Positions 52,049-60,916 are shown, counted from the first letter of the stretch. The stretch is DNA of 64,000 nucleotides from an uncultured Marinicella sp. (GCA_947502925.1 CANNBS010000006.1:123212-187211), one strand, 5' to 3'. Made by a program: numbers and translations. The notes: a model not told the origin generated them from the letters alone.

Positions 52049-53890
52049 TTAATTCACCACCAGCGTATCCACCGCCATCGGCACCGGTTCGGACCGCCCG
52101 TAGGTTTGCCAGAGGTCGGTCATAAAACTGGCGCGGTTCTGGTTGGCGGGGCCTTCGCTCCAGGTTCGGTTACAGAGATCGTTTTCTGACGGCAGGTTAT
52201 TGTTATCGGCGACTTTTTGCAGGAATTCGATATAGGCCTTGCTGGCCACCTGGTAGTGTAAACGTGCGGTAATGGTTATCGGCAAAGTAACCTGATCAAT
52301 GTTGATTTGATAAGGTGTGACATCGTAATTCACTACGGCATCAGTTAATTGCGGATCAGCAGGATAAGTAATGCCCACCGGTGCCAGTTCGCGATTGGCT
52401 GCGCCGATAAAGCCCAAGGGTGGAATTCGGTTGTCTTTAGCGATGCAGTTATTCAGGACAAAATGAAACATTTTATCGCCGTCACCATCTTCAGTCTCAC
52501 AGGTGTTATTTTGTTCGTTCCAGATGCCTTGTAGCGTTTCATAGACCTTTAACTGGCTGTCCTCGGTGAGCACAGCGGAGTTGTTATCATAGGCGCCGGA
52601 TTGCCAGAATACATTATTATTGCTGTCACGCACCTCGATTTGTAACCACATACGCCGACCTTCGGGGTAACCAGTGGGTAGCTTATGACCGGTCAGGTTA
52701 GTGACCTTAACAGCAATGTCTAACTGCTGAGCCGTTTGTGACGTCACTTCAGTGGTCACCAGGGCACTTTTGTTCTGCAGCATATTAAACGCATAGGAGG
52801 TGGTTAGATCCAGTGCACCTTTACGATCCAGACCGGGTGGGTCATTGGCCGCTAAATCATCACCATACACCGCTTTAATCACCTGCGGAATCCAGGTATT
52901 ACCGCCGGCAAACTGATGGGTCGGTAAATTTCCGGGTCGATCATTTCCAAATACACAAGCCCGGGCATCGGTTTCGTTGGTTTCCGGCATATGACATGTC
53001 TGGCAATTCTGGCCTGTTTTTAAAACCGGCTGCCGCGCAGTGCTCATGGCCTCAAAAGGATCGCGATATATCAAATCCGCGAAATAGGAATTTTTCCATT
53101 CAGAATAAGTACGCTCAATAGGCATCGCCACATCGGTTTGCTGACCGTTATGCCAGAATTTTCGGGCAATGGTTAATTGACCATTTTGCTCAATTTCCGG
53201 TGATGAAATATCATGACAACTACCGCAGTATTTTGATGATTCCAGAAACGAAGAATATTCCCAGTCATGAGGCGGTGGAAAGTGATTGTTGGTGTCGTAT
53301 TTATAAGGGCCCTTACGACAGGGTCCGCCGGAAAAGCTATTGGCACAAACTTCATCGTCCAGCCAAATATCCGCATTCTGTGTGGCTACCGGCTGTCCCT
53401 GTGGTGTATGCGATTCAATGCGGTGACAAAACTGACAGGTGACACCGCTGTAGTCATTGTGATCCGAGGCGGTTTCGGTAAAACTGCCTTGTAAAGCACA
53501 ACCCTGTGCGCCATTAACATTGGCGATATCATGATTTGGCTGACCGGTTTTCACCACCCGGCCACCGGACCAGCCTTCCGGCGTATGACAGCGTAAACAA
53601 AAATCACCAACGCCGGGAATATCGTTATTGGCCACATCCAGCGCCGCCCAGAATAAAGGATCACGCATGGCATTGGCTTTCATCGAACCGATCCAGGTAT
53701 TGACGGGCATATTATACGGATCACTGCTTCGATCGTTGCTTTGATGACAACTTAAACAGTCAGCAGCACTTTTCAAAGTGAAGTCCAAGCCCGGCTGACT
53801 GCCGTGTGGAGTGAAGTCTTGCGCCTGAATGAAGCCAATATATCCCAAAAAACACAGGAAAATCGATATTTTCTTACAGGCTGTCATCAT
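52049..53890 (-). CDS. five-haem periplasmic cytochrome c
   Basis: A 613-residue protein with a signal peptide (about 1-23, ending IQAQ) and five CxxCH sites: 45-49, 98-102, 152-156, 222-226 and 296-300. All lie in the N-terminal half. The C-terminal half (about 350-613) has no haem site and looks like a beta-rich domain. It resembles multihaem cytochromes annotated as cytochrome c554/NapC-NrfB-like or 'cytochrome P460-associated', but no specific pathway can be assigned. Extra cysteines at 131, 182 and 191 are not in haem motifs. Confidence 0.78.
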   Translation of the reverse strand: MMTACKKISIFLCFLGYIGFIQAQDFTPHGSQPGLDFTLKSAADCLSCHQSNDRSSDPYNMPVNTWIGSMKANAMRDPLFWAALDVANNDIPGVGDFCLRCHTPEGWSGGRVVKTGQPNHDIANVNGAQGCALQGSFTETASDHNDYSGVTCQFCHRIESHTPQGQPVATQNADIWLDDEVCANSFSGGPCRKGPYKYDTNNHFPPPHDWEYSSFLESSKYCGSCHDISSPEIEQNGQLTIARKFWHNGQQTDVAMPIERTYSEWKNSYFADLIYRDPFEAMSTARQPVLKTGQNCQTCHMPETNETDARACVFGNDRPGNLPTHQFAGGNTWIPQVIKAVYGDDLAANDPPGLDRKGALDLTTSYAFNMLQNKSALVTTEVTSQTAQQLDIAVKVTNLTGHKLPTGYPEGRRMWLQIEVRDSNNNVFWQSGAYDNNSAVLTEDSQLKVYETLQGIWNEQNNTCETEDGDGDKMFHFVLNNCIAKDNRIPPLGFIGAANRELAPVGITYPADPQLTDAVVNYDVTPYQINIDQVTLPITITARLHYQVASKAYIEFLQKVADNNNLPSENDLCNRTWSEGPANQNRASFMTDLWQTYGRSEPVPMAVDTLVVN

Positions 53891-54038
53891 GGCTACTTAT
53901 CTTATGGATTATTTATAACAACATTATCAGAATTTGACGGTGTTGTCATTAAATTCACTTCGCTACCATGGGGTCAGATGTGAGAGCATCGTGGAATGAG
54001 CATTCGCTCACAATAATAATTAAATCGAGGAATCAATT

Positions 54039-54293
54039 ATGAACAAGTTAAAAACTTTATTTCTAATCAGCAGCTTATTAATCTCATCGGCTTTTGCCGC
54101 GGTTAATATCAACAAAGCCTCTGCCGAGGATATCTCCAAAGAGCTCAAAGGCATCGGTATCGTCAAAGCCACTGCCATTGTCAGTTATCGGGATAAAAAC
54201 GGGCCTTTTAAAACCATGGAGCAACTCACCGAAGTCAAGGGTGTGGGTTTAAAAACCGTGGAAAAAAACCGCAAAAACATCTTGCTGAAATAA
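54039..54293 (+). CDS. ComEA-like helix-hairpin-helix protein
   Basis: An 84-residue secreted protein with a signal peptide (MNKLKTLFLISSLLISSAFA) and a ComEA-type DNA-binding domain with two HhH hairpins (LKGIGIVKA and VKGVGLKT). Members bind incoming DNA in the periplasm during natural transformation, or act in DNA uptake/repair. A GAGG ribosome site precedes the start. Confidence 0.85.
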   Translation: MNKLKTLFLISSLLISSAFAAVNINKASAEDISKELKGIGIVKATAIVSYRDKNGPFKTMEQLTEVKGVGLKTVEKNRKNILLK

Positions 54294-54321
54294 GCAAAAA
54301 CGGCTCAGTCAACCCATCGGT

Positions 54322-54690
54322 TTAATCCACCGGTGGGTTGGTGTTGACAGCTTCGTTGTCGTTGACGTCATCGCTTTTCAAATACTTAATCGTCACTTCA
54401 CGCGAGCGGCGATTTATCAGCTGTTGGCGAATTTGCTCATCGGTCAGCAATTCTTCCGCAGATTCTGATAAATGACTAAATACTGCCTGATAACTGTCTG
54501 TCAGGTTATCGATTAAATCGGCGGTTTTGGCGAAATGATCTTCCACTTTGTGCTGGTAATCATCCAGTTTTTTTTCCATCTCCCGAACAGAATGTTGTTG
54601 ACCCTTACGCTGGTTCAACAGATACATAACCGCAACCCCAATAGCCAATCCTAATAACCCGGCTGACAGTATTAAAATCCAATCACTCAT
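54322..54690 (-). CDS. YhcB/DUF1043 (ZapG-like) membrane protein
   Basis: A 122-residue protein with one N-terminal transmembrane helix (about 5-25) and a cytoplasmic coiled coil (about 30-70). The LTDSYQAVFSHLSESAEELL stretch is typical of YhcB. Known roles: coordination of envelope synthesis and division in enterobacteria. It is the last gene of the pmbA operon and overlaps DUF2288 by 8 nt. Confidence 0.82.
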   Translation of the reverse strand: MSDWILILSAGLLGLAIGVAVMYLLNQRKGQQHSVREMEKKLDDYQHKVEDHFAKTADLIDNLTDSYQAVFSHLSESAEELLTDEQIRQQLINRRSREVTIKYLKSDDVNDNEAVNTNPPVD

Positions 54691-55030
54691 GTGTTTTCTC
54701 TTCGTATGATTTGTCTATTTCTTGTACAAGCAACCACGGCATCATGGTCACTGCTTCAAAACGGGTGTTCTTATCCAGCCATTTCTTGGCGTGCTCATCA
54801 TGAGCCCTGACCACCAGTTTAGCACTGATCCAGTTTTCAATACAGTCTGTATCATCGGCATGAATTTTTTCAGCCACATCCACCAGATCCAGTTGCGCAT
54901 CCACCATCAGAATCACCCCTTTGGCAAAAAACTTTTGCACTTCCAGGTAATCAATCGGACCCCGCTCTTTGGATAGTCGCGTTCTGAGATCGTCCGCGTC
55001 ATTGACTTCCGGGTTATCATTCTTCATCAT
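54683..55030 (-). CDS. DUF2288 protein
   Basis: A 115-residue cytoplasmic protein with RLSKERGPIDYLEVQKFFAKGVILMVDAQLDLVDVA, the recognisable DUF2288 pattern. Function is unknown. ATGs at 55030 and 55027 both fit. It overlaps the Sel1 gene by 14 nt and yhcB by 8 nt. Confidence 0.8.
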   Translation of the reverse strand: MMKNDNPEVNDADDLRTRLSKERGPIDYLEVQKFFAKGVILMVDAQLDLVDVAEKIHADDTDCIENWISAKLVVRAHDEHAKKWLDKNTRFEAVTMMPWLLVQEIDKSYEEKTHE

Positions 55031-56045
55031 CTTTTAATACCATCTCTTCTCGCCAGACTTGCCGTTGGCTGTAAACCTGTAAGCGCTCCACAAAACCATC
55101 ACAACCTTTCACTTTGTCTTCTTCACTGCGTTGTCGATAATCCTTCAATAATGAAGAAAAATCATCCACTTCACTGACCGTGATACCGCAATAACCGGCC
55201 ACCACCCAGGATTGTAATTCAATGGCGCCGTTAAAATCAGCAATTTCCGCCAGAACCGCTGCCTTGGTATCAATCATCGACCAGGGCATCCGCTGTCGTC
55301 CAAATTCGCTTTCCAGTTCCGCCATAATTTTTAACGCCTGATGGCCATTCCGACATTTTTTATCCGGTTGCGTGGACAACATCCAGGACCAGTCGTTATA
55401 GGCATATCTGACACCACGGATTTTGGCTTCGGAAAATAATTCATAGGCTTTTTGACAGTCAACCGCTTCACCGCCGACACCGTAGACATGAAAATAGGCC
55501 AGACGATAAAAGGCATCGCCAATGCCCACATCTGCGGCTTGTTGCAGCCATTTCTTCGCCGCCGGCCATTTTTTATCGCGATATAACATCAGACCGGTTT
55601 CATACATGCCGTGTGCATAACCCAGCTCGGCCGATTTTTCAAACCAGTGCTGCGCCGTCTGCTCATCCTGTGGGATGGTCTGATATTCATTGTCCACCCC
55701 TTGTTTAAACAGGTTTCCGATAAAATACGCCACTTCACCATCGCCTTTCTGGACTTTTTCCAGTAAGGTTTCGGGGATCAAATCCTGATAGAGCGGCTTG
55801 TTGTGTTCATCGACAGCCGGCTCTTGTGCCCTTAACGGTAAAGCCATCAATACAAAAAAAAGCGTTATTAGAGACCTTTGCATTAATCTGGGTCGTTGGA
55901 AAAAAGAGCTAAAATTGTACCAATCAAGGCAGGAAACGTAGCCTAATACGCCGTTATTAGCAAGTTTTCTAACGCAGAGTGGTGCAATTTTAGACTTTTT
56001 AACTCGATTCATGATTAATGCAAAGGTCTCTATTAATTGTTTCAT
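55017..56045 (-). CDS. secreted Sel1-repeat protein with a MITE inserted in its signal sequence
   Basis: The mature part carries Sel1/TPR-like repeats (AQHWFEKSAELGYAHGMYETGLML, AKKWLQQAADVGIGDAFYRLAYF and a third), which usually mediate protein contacts in the periplasm. ATG 56045 overlaps the murD2 stop (ATGA). A 160-bp element (55871-56030) plus a 5-bp duplication adds 55 codons after codon 5 without a stop. Without it the gene would begin MKQLITLFFVLMALPLRAQ, a standard signal peptide. Translation may now start at 56045, giving an internal hydrophobic segment, or at ATG 55883 inside the element end (MQRSLITLFFVLMALPLRA), which has no ribosome site. Whether it is still exported is unknown. 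Confidence 0.75.
   Translation of the reverse strand: MKQLIETFALIMNRVKKSKIAPLCVRKLANNGVLGYVSCLDWYNFSSFFQRPRLMQRSLITLFFVLMALPLRAQEPAVDEHNKPLYQDLIPETLLEKVQKGDGEVAYFIGNLFKQGVDNEYQTIPQDEQTAQHWFEKSAELGYAHGMYETGLMLYRDKKWPAAKKWLQQAADVGIGDAFYRLAYFHVYGVGGEAVDCQKAYELFSEAKIRGVRYAYNDWSWMLSTQPDKKCRNGHQALKIMAELESEFGRQRMPWSMIDTKAAVLAEIADFNGAIELQSWVVAGYCGITVSEVDDFSSLLKDYRQRSEEDKVKGCDGFVERLQVYSQRQVWREEMVLKDDEE
55871..56030. mobile_element. MITE-like palindromic element, copy 1
   Basis: A 160-bp element with 18-bp perfect terminal inverted repeats (GAGACCTTTGCATTAATC), flanked by the 5-bp direct repeat TATTA (55866-55870 and 56031-56035). The interior shares AAGGCAGGAAACG and TTTTCTAACGCAGA with the other two copies. 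It encodes no transposase. It is inserted within codons of the Sel1-repeat gene, 11 nt past the murD2 stop. Confidence 0.88.
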
Positions 56046-57367
56046 GGTTGTGAAAATTCCTGAATCCATTGACCAAATTGTTCACCGCGGTCCTGATAAT
56101 CCCGAAATGCATCAAAGCTCGGCGCCCCCGGTGACAGTAAAACATAATCCCCGGGTTCAGTGATTTCAAGTGCCTGATCTACCGCAGCCTGCAGCGTATC
56201 CACCCGCGTGCATTTTATTATAGCATTGTGCTTTTCCAGCGTCTGTGAAATACGCTCACCATTGGCGCCGCTGCAGATAATCCTTTTGGGTGGTTTGTTG
56301 GCGATTTTTTCAGCAAACCAGTCCCAGTCCACACCACGCTCGTAACCGCCCACCAGAAGCACCGTGCGTTCAACCGGCACTGTTTGTAAAGCCGCCCAGG
56401 TGGCATGCGGAGTTGACGCAATGCTGTCATTAATCACCGCCACACCATTAAAAACGCCCAGGCTCTGTAAGCGATGCGGTAAGGGCGGACAGCGTTTGAC
56501 TGCATTCAGCGCCGGTTTGACATCCAGTCCCATCACTTTGAGCACGGTTAACACCGCGGCCAGATTCTGTAAATTATGGGCACCTTTGAGCTGCCAGCCG
56601 GCGGTGGATAACAAGGCTTTGTCCTGATGCATCAGCACCCCGTCCAGCACATAAAAACCCGATAAATGGTTAAAATAGGTGGCTGACTTTGGTGGTGAAT
56701 GCGACTGTAAACGCTGGCTGTTTTTATCCTCGGCATTCAGCACCGCCTGATGGGCCGATTCAATCAGCCGCCATTTGTCCCGATGGTAGCGGTCTTCATC
56801 GCCATGCCAGTCCAGGTGCTCAGTATATAGATTTAACATCACCGAGATATCGGCCTGAATGGCACCATCCTGTGCCTGATAACTGGAAGTTTCTAATACC
56901 ATGACATCATGGTCATTATCACAACTGATAAGAGGCCGGCCAAAATTCCCTGCTATCACACTGTTTAAATCGCAGGCCTGAAGTGCTTTATGCAATAAAT
57001 AACAGGCGGTGCTTTTGCCTTTTGTGCCGGTGACGGCAATAACAGTCGGTCGCTTATCACCACGGTTTAATTCATTGCCAAACCACAGCGCCGAGGCGCT
57101 GATAATCTTGACTTGGCTGTCTTCAACGGCAGCTTGATAAGGACTGATACCGGGTGATTTAATGACCACATCGAATTGACTTAATAACTCAGCGGTGACG
57201 GTTTGATGATTAAACTTCACCGCCGCATCATCCGCCTCATTATCAGGGCAAAGAACCGTTAAAGGTATATCGGGAAAATGCCGCTGGAGATAACTTACTG
57301 TGGCTTGGCCTTCCACACCATAACCCCAAATGGCGATTTTTTGATCTGTTAAGTCAGCTAACTTCAT
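56042..57367 (-). CDS. murD2: UDP-MurNAc-L-Ala--L-Glu ligase (MurD2 type)
   Basis: A 441-residue Mur ligase from ATG 57367, which overlaps the murL stop (ATGA); an upstream in-frame TTG is less likely. It has the ATP loop GTKGKST and the central and C-terminal Mur ligase domains (LETSSYQAQ, NDSIASTPHATWAAL, LLSPGAPSFDAF). Alone it would be called MurD, which adds D-Glu. Adjacency to MurL indicates the MurD2 variant, which adds L-Glu for later epimerisation (described in Xanthomonas). That specificity is inferred from context. Confidence 0.85.
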   Translation of the reverse strand: MKLADLTDQKIAIWGYGVEGQATVSYLQRHFPDIPLTVLCPDNEADDAAVKFNHQTVTAELLSQFDVVIKSPGISPYQAAVEDSQVKIISASALWFGNELNRGDKRPTVIAVTGTKGKSTACYLLHKALQACDLNSVIAGNFGRPLISCDNDHDVMVLETSSYQAQDGAIQADISVMLNLYTEHLDWHGDEDRYHRDKWRLIESAHQAVLNAEDKNSQRLQSHSPPKSATYFNHLSGFYVLDGVLMHQDKALLSTAGWQLKGAHNLQNLAAVLTVLKVMGLDVKPALNAVKRCPPLPHRLQSLGVFNGVAVINDSIASTPHATWAALQTVPVERTVLLVGGYERGVDWDWFAEKIANKPPKRIICSGANGERISQTLEKHNAIIKCTRVDTLQAAVDQALEITEPGDYVLLSPGAPSFDAFRDYQDRGEQFGQWIQEFSQP

Positions 57368-58719
57368 GACCAATGAACCGCCGACAAGTCGCGTTTACTC
57401 GGTAAGAGATACGGTTGTTGCTTAGTCATTAACACTTCGATATCTGATTGATTGACAGTAGGTACTTGCTGTGTCCAGTATTGTAAACTCTCTTGCTTTT
57501 GCCAATCTTCGTGCTCTTTAAGAAAAGTCAAAGCCGCACGCATTTCCAGTGCCTCACCGACACATTCAAAAGGCTTATCACCTTCGATGCCGAATAAAGC
57601 CAAAAATAAATTCTTTAAATCGTTATCCGCCAATAAATCATGCCCAAAGATGGTCAACAACTGTTGCCGTGATATAAACGGCGCCAGACAGACAAACACA
57701 AAGGCGCATTTCGGGCATTGACCACACCAGCGGCCGTTTTCATTGCGAGAGCCGCTTAAATGAAAATTCCGGTTACAGCTTGAAAAGACCTCGAAATACT
57801 GCCGATAGCGACTGAATTCTTTGACAATCGCCAGTTCCGAATACGGCCGCAACACCGAAAAATAATCCACCGCCTGTCCCATGGTTTCACTCAACACATC
57901 ACGGTATTGCTGTTCAAAAGCCCAGGATTTGGAATACTGATGATTCACCCATTGGCCATTATCGGTCTGTACATTGCCGACATCGGCGGAGCGCTCATTG
58001 CTAAAAACAACGCTATCGAAACCACCCAATAAAGCCGTTAAAACCGCAACCGTGCTGTTAATCGCCGTAATCGGAACATGGCCATTATAAGCACCCTGCT
58101 CGGCGACTTGTTTTAGTCGCGCATCCACCCGCCGCTTAATCTGAATCAGGGGGAAATTAGTGGCTTTGGCCACCTGTTGAATCAACTCAGAAGAACCCAC
58201 CTGAAATAAAGTCACGTCTTCACCGGCCTGACGCAATCGCTCGATGGTGACCAGCGAATCTTTGCCTCCGCCAATCGGCACCAAAGTCCTACCCGGCAGA
58301 GTTAAGTTATCCGAATGCTTATGATTATGAACCTGGCCTGGAAATTGAATATGCGACAACCAGCCTAAATTATTTTCATGGGCCAGTTCCGCTAAACCCG
58401 CCTGCCAGGTATCGGTGAGCCACCGGGCTTCTGTTTCACCGGGTTGCTCATGTTCGAACTGAATCTGAGCGGCCAGACTGGTTTTATAATAACTGACACC
58501 CGCCATCCAGAATATATGCTGCACCGCCCGATTAACCGCCACCAGCCAGGCATTGCGCTGTGCATCATCTAACCAAGGCTGTTGTAATAAAGCCACCGGA
58601 AACACAAACTGCTCCTGAAAGTCACCGAAACGACTGTCGTGATAATTCAGCGTTAAGACACCGGTTTGGGCGTTAAAGAAAGCCTGCTTAAAAGTAAAAG
58701 TGGAATCAGCCGCCGTCAC
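57364..58719 (-). CDS. murL: UDP-MurNAc-L-Ala-L-Glu epimerase MurL
   Basis: A 451-residue cytoplasmic protein. It has the PP-loop-like PIGGGKDS (148-155), VVFSNERSADVGN and a cysteine cluster (C315 and WCGQCPKC 331-338), the pattern of MurL. Known role in Xanthomonas: converts the terminal L-Glu of UDP-MurNAc-L-Ala-L-Glu to D-Glu, replacing glutamate racemase plus ordinary MurD. It lies between pmbA (4-nt gap) and murD2 (ATGA overlap). Confidence 0.85.
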   Translation of the reverse strand: MTAADSTFTFKQAFFNAQTGVLTLNYHDSRFGDFQEQFVFPVALLQQPWLDDAQRNAWLVAVNRAVQHIFWMAGVSYYKTSLAAQIQFEHEQPGETEARWLTDTWQAGLAELAHENNLGWLSHIQFPGQVHNHKHSDNLTLPGRTLVPIGGGKDSLVTIERLRQAGEDVTLFQVGSSELIQQVAKATNFPLIQIKRRVDARLKQVAEQGAYNGHVPITAINSTVAVLTALLGGFDSVVFSNERSADVGNVQTDNGQWVNHQYSKSWAFEQQYRDVLSETMGQAVDYFSVLRPYSELAIVKEFSRYRQYFEVFSSCNRNFHLSGSRNENGRWCGQCPKCAFVFVCLAPFISRQQLLTIFGHDLLADNDLKNLFLALFGIEGDKPFECVGEALEMRAALTFLKEHEDWQKQESLQYWTQQVPTVNQSDIEVLMTKQQPYLLPSKRDLSAVHWS

Positions 58720-58723
58720 GCTC

Positions 58724-60037
58724 TTAATCCCCGGCGATGGTCATGCCATCCACCAGCCAGGCACCGGTGTGGATTTTACTGCGCCGATCGACATCCGCGC
58801 CCACCGCCCGCAGGTTCTTAAACATGTCTTTTAAGTGTCCGGCTATCGTCATTTCACTGATCGGAAAGGCAATCTGCCCATCCTCGACCCAGAAACCCGA
58901 GGCACCGCGCGAATAATCACCGGTCACCGTATTCACACCTTGCCCCATTAACGACGTTACCAAAAAGCCGCGATCCATTTCTTTGACCAAATCGGCTGTG
59001 GTCGGTGCCTCCACGGTTAAATTATGCGCGCCGCCGCCATGACCGGTGGGTTGTGAATTTAATCGACGGGCTGAATACAGCGACAGCATAAAGCCTTTCA
59101 ACACACCGTGATCAATTAAAGTTCTGGGTTTGGTGGCGATGCCGTTGCTATCAAAATTCCGGCTACCGAAACCACCCGGGATAAAGGGGTCTTCCTGAAG
59201 AGTAAACCACTCGGGGAATAACTGCGTGTCTAAATCATCTTTGAGAAAACTGGCTTCCTGATACAGCGCACTGCCACTGATGGCTGACAGCATATGTCCA
59301 ATCAGGGTTTTACTCATGGCCGGATCGAACAACACCGGCACCTGTTGTGATTTGACTTGCCGCGAGCCCAATTGGGCGACACTGCGACCGGTGGCTTTGG
59401 CACCCATGATTTCAGCATCCATTAATTGACCATAATCGCGCACCGCATCCCACCAGTACTCGCGTTCCATTTCACCGTGTTCTTTGGCAATCGCCACCAC
59501 ACTGGCCGAAGCATTACTACCGCGTTTTTCACCGAGAAAGCCGTTGCTGTTGGCGTAAATCGCGTAGCCGTCACCAACTTCGACATTGGCCTCATCGACC
59601 ACCACATCCGCCTGTTTATCCGCCGCTTCAGCCCGCGCACCTTCGGTGGCCGCTAAAGCATATTCAATCAAGGTATCGGGGTCATAAGGATTATCATAAG
59701 CGGTTTGTAAATCTTTAAATTCCGTGGCCAGTAAATCCTTATTGGCCAGTCCGGCCGCCTCATCCGGTGCGGTTAAAGCCGCAATCGCCAGGGCTTTTTC
59801 AATGGTCAGCGCAATGCTGTCCTCATTCACCACCGCCGTTGAGGCGCTGCCTTTGGCACCGTTTTTGTATACCGTTAAGCTCAAGGACTTATCATTGTTA
59901 TTTTCAATGGTGTCCACCTCACCCTGACGGCAACTGACGCTGATGCCACTGCCTTCGGCGTAACTTATTTCTGCCGCATCGGCACCTTTGTGCTTGACTG
60001 TTTCGAGAACTTTTGTGACGATATCTGTTTGTTTCAT
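58724..60037 (-). CDS. pmbA: metalloprotease PmbA (TldE)
   Basis: A 437-residue TldD/TldE-family subunit. With TldD it degrades small peptides, CcdA antitoxin and modified-peptide precursors. It has DAAEISYAEGSGISVSCRQGEV, the central VPVLFDPAMSKTLIGHMLSAISG and the C-terminal AVGADVDRRSKIHTGAWLVDGMTIAG. TldD, which carries the HExxxH site, is not in the window. It is the first gene of a six-gene minus operon, divergent from yjgA with a 14-nt gap. Confidence 0.95.
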   Translation of the reverse strand: MKQTDIVTKVLETVKHKGADAAEISYAEGSGISVSCRQGEVDTIENNNDKSLSLTVYKNGAKGSASTAVVNEDSIALTIEKALAIAALTAPDEAAGLANKDLLATEFKDLQTAYDNPYDPDTLIEYALAATEGARAEAADKQADVVVDEANVEVGDGYAIYANSNGFLGEKRGSNASASVVAIAKEHGEMEREYWWDAVRDYGQLMDAEIMGAKATGRSVAQLGSRQVKSQQVPVLFDPAMSKTLIGHMLSAISGSALYQEASFLKDDLDTQLFPEWFTLQEDPFIPGGFGSRNFDSNGIATKPRTLIDHGVLKGFMLSLYSARRLNSQPTGHGGGAHNLTVEAPTTADLVKEMDRGFLVTSLMGQGVNTVTGDYSRGASGFWVEDGQIAFPISEMTIAGHLKDMFKNLRAVGADVDRRSKIHTGAWLVDGMTIAGD

Positions 60038-60051
60038 ACCTGAGCCGTTTT

Positions 60052-60603
60052 ATGTCTAATAATGACCAGTCGCCTGATAACGACCAATCCACTGAAAATA
60101 CCTTAAGCAAAACCCAGCTTAAAAAACAGGCGCACCGTCTGCAAGACCTGGCCCGTGAAATCGCTGAGATGCCGGCTGCCAAGCGCGACGCCCTGGATTT
60201 GCCACCGGCACTGTTAGCGGCCATCGATGAATCCAAACGCATCACCAGCCACATCGCCGCCAAAAGGCACACCCAATACATGGGTAAACTGCTGGCCAAC
60301 TGCGATTATCAAAGCATTGAACAACAGATGCAACAAGATGAGGCTAAAAATGCTCATTTTCAAGTCAGAGACGCCATCATTAACCAATGGCTCGAAGCCT
60401 TCAAAGACCACGAAAAAGAACTCAACGCCCACCTCTACGACACCTATCCCCACGAAACCCTCAACGAACTCCGCAACCTGATCCGCAATTACCGCAAAAA
60501 ACCCGAACCACCCCACTCCAAAAAACTCTTCAAAGCCTTGCGGGAATTAGATAACCAAGAGCCGCTACCGCCGGTGGGTCAGTTGGGGATTATGTTGGCA
60601 TAA
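60052..60603 (+). CDS. yjgA: ribosome-associated protein YjgA/DarP (DUF615)
   Basis: A 183-residue cytoplasmic protein with SKTQLKKQAHRLQDLAREIAEMPAAK and KLFKALRELDN, the YjgA pattern. It binds late 50S precursors. Length equals E. coli YjgA. It is divergent from pmbA, the same pair as in E. coli. A MITE copy starts 3 nt after the stop codon. Confidence 0.92.
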   Translation: MSNNDQSPDNDQSTENTLSKTQLKKQAHRLQDLAREIAEMPAAKRDALDLPPALLAAIDESKRITSHIAAKRHTQYMGKLLANCDYQSIEQQMQQDEAKNAHFQVRDAIINQWLEAFKDHEKELNAHLYDTYPHETLNELRNLIRNYRKKPEPPHSKKLFKALRELDNQEPLPPVGQLGIMLA

Positions 60604-60606
60604 ATG

Positions 60607-60765
60607 GAGACCTCTGCATAAGTCTGGGTTATTGAAAAAATGTCTGAAATCCTGAATTTCTGCGTTAGAAAACTGAGCAATAGCCTTGCTATTACTTGCG
60701 TTTCCTGCCTTGACCTACAGAATTTCAATCATTTTTTCAATAACCCAGACTTATGCAGAGGTCTC
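60607..60765. mobile_element. MITE-like palindromic element, copy 2
   Basis: A 159-bp element with the longest terminal repeats of the family (36 bp perfect, beginning GAGACCTCTGCATAAGTC). The interior is in the opposite orientation to copies 1 and 3 (CGTTTCCTGCCTT on the plus strand). Flanks AAATG/AAATA match at 4 of 5 positions. It lies directly behind yjgA and upstream of vapBC. Confidence 0.85.
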
Positions 60766-60877
60766 AAATAATAATTATTTATCATTGGTTAATGATAAAA
60801 AGAGTCTACTTAATACCATGAAAGACCTAACGACATCAGAGTGAATGCCCTTGTTAATTTTTTTATAAATTGCTATT

Positions 60878-60906
60878 ATGTGTATATATTTTATTTACAT
60901 ACACAT
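60878..60906. promoter_or_regulatory. inverted repeat, probable vapBC operator
   Basis: ATGTGTAT (60878-60885) and ATACACAT (60899-60906), 13 nt apart, in an AT-rich stretch ending 10 nt before vapB. The position and symmetry fit an autoregulatory VapB-VapC binding site. Confidence 0.55.
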
Positions 60907-60916
60907 TAGGTGATTT

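Noticed and set aside
56046..56069. Start of the Sel1 gene at ATG 56069
   Set aside because: It lies inside the end of murD2, and the ATGA-coupled ATG at 56045 reconstructs a proper signal peptide.
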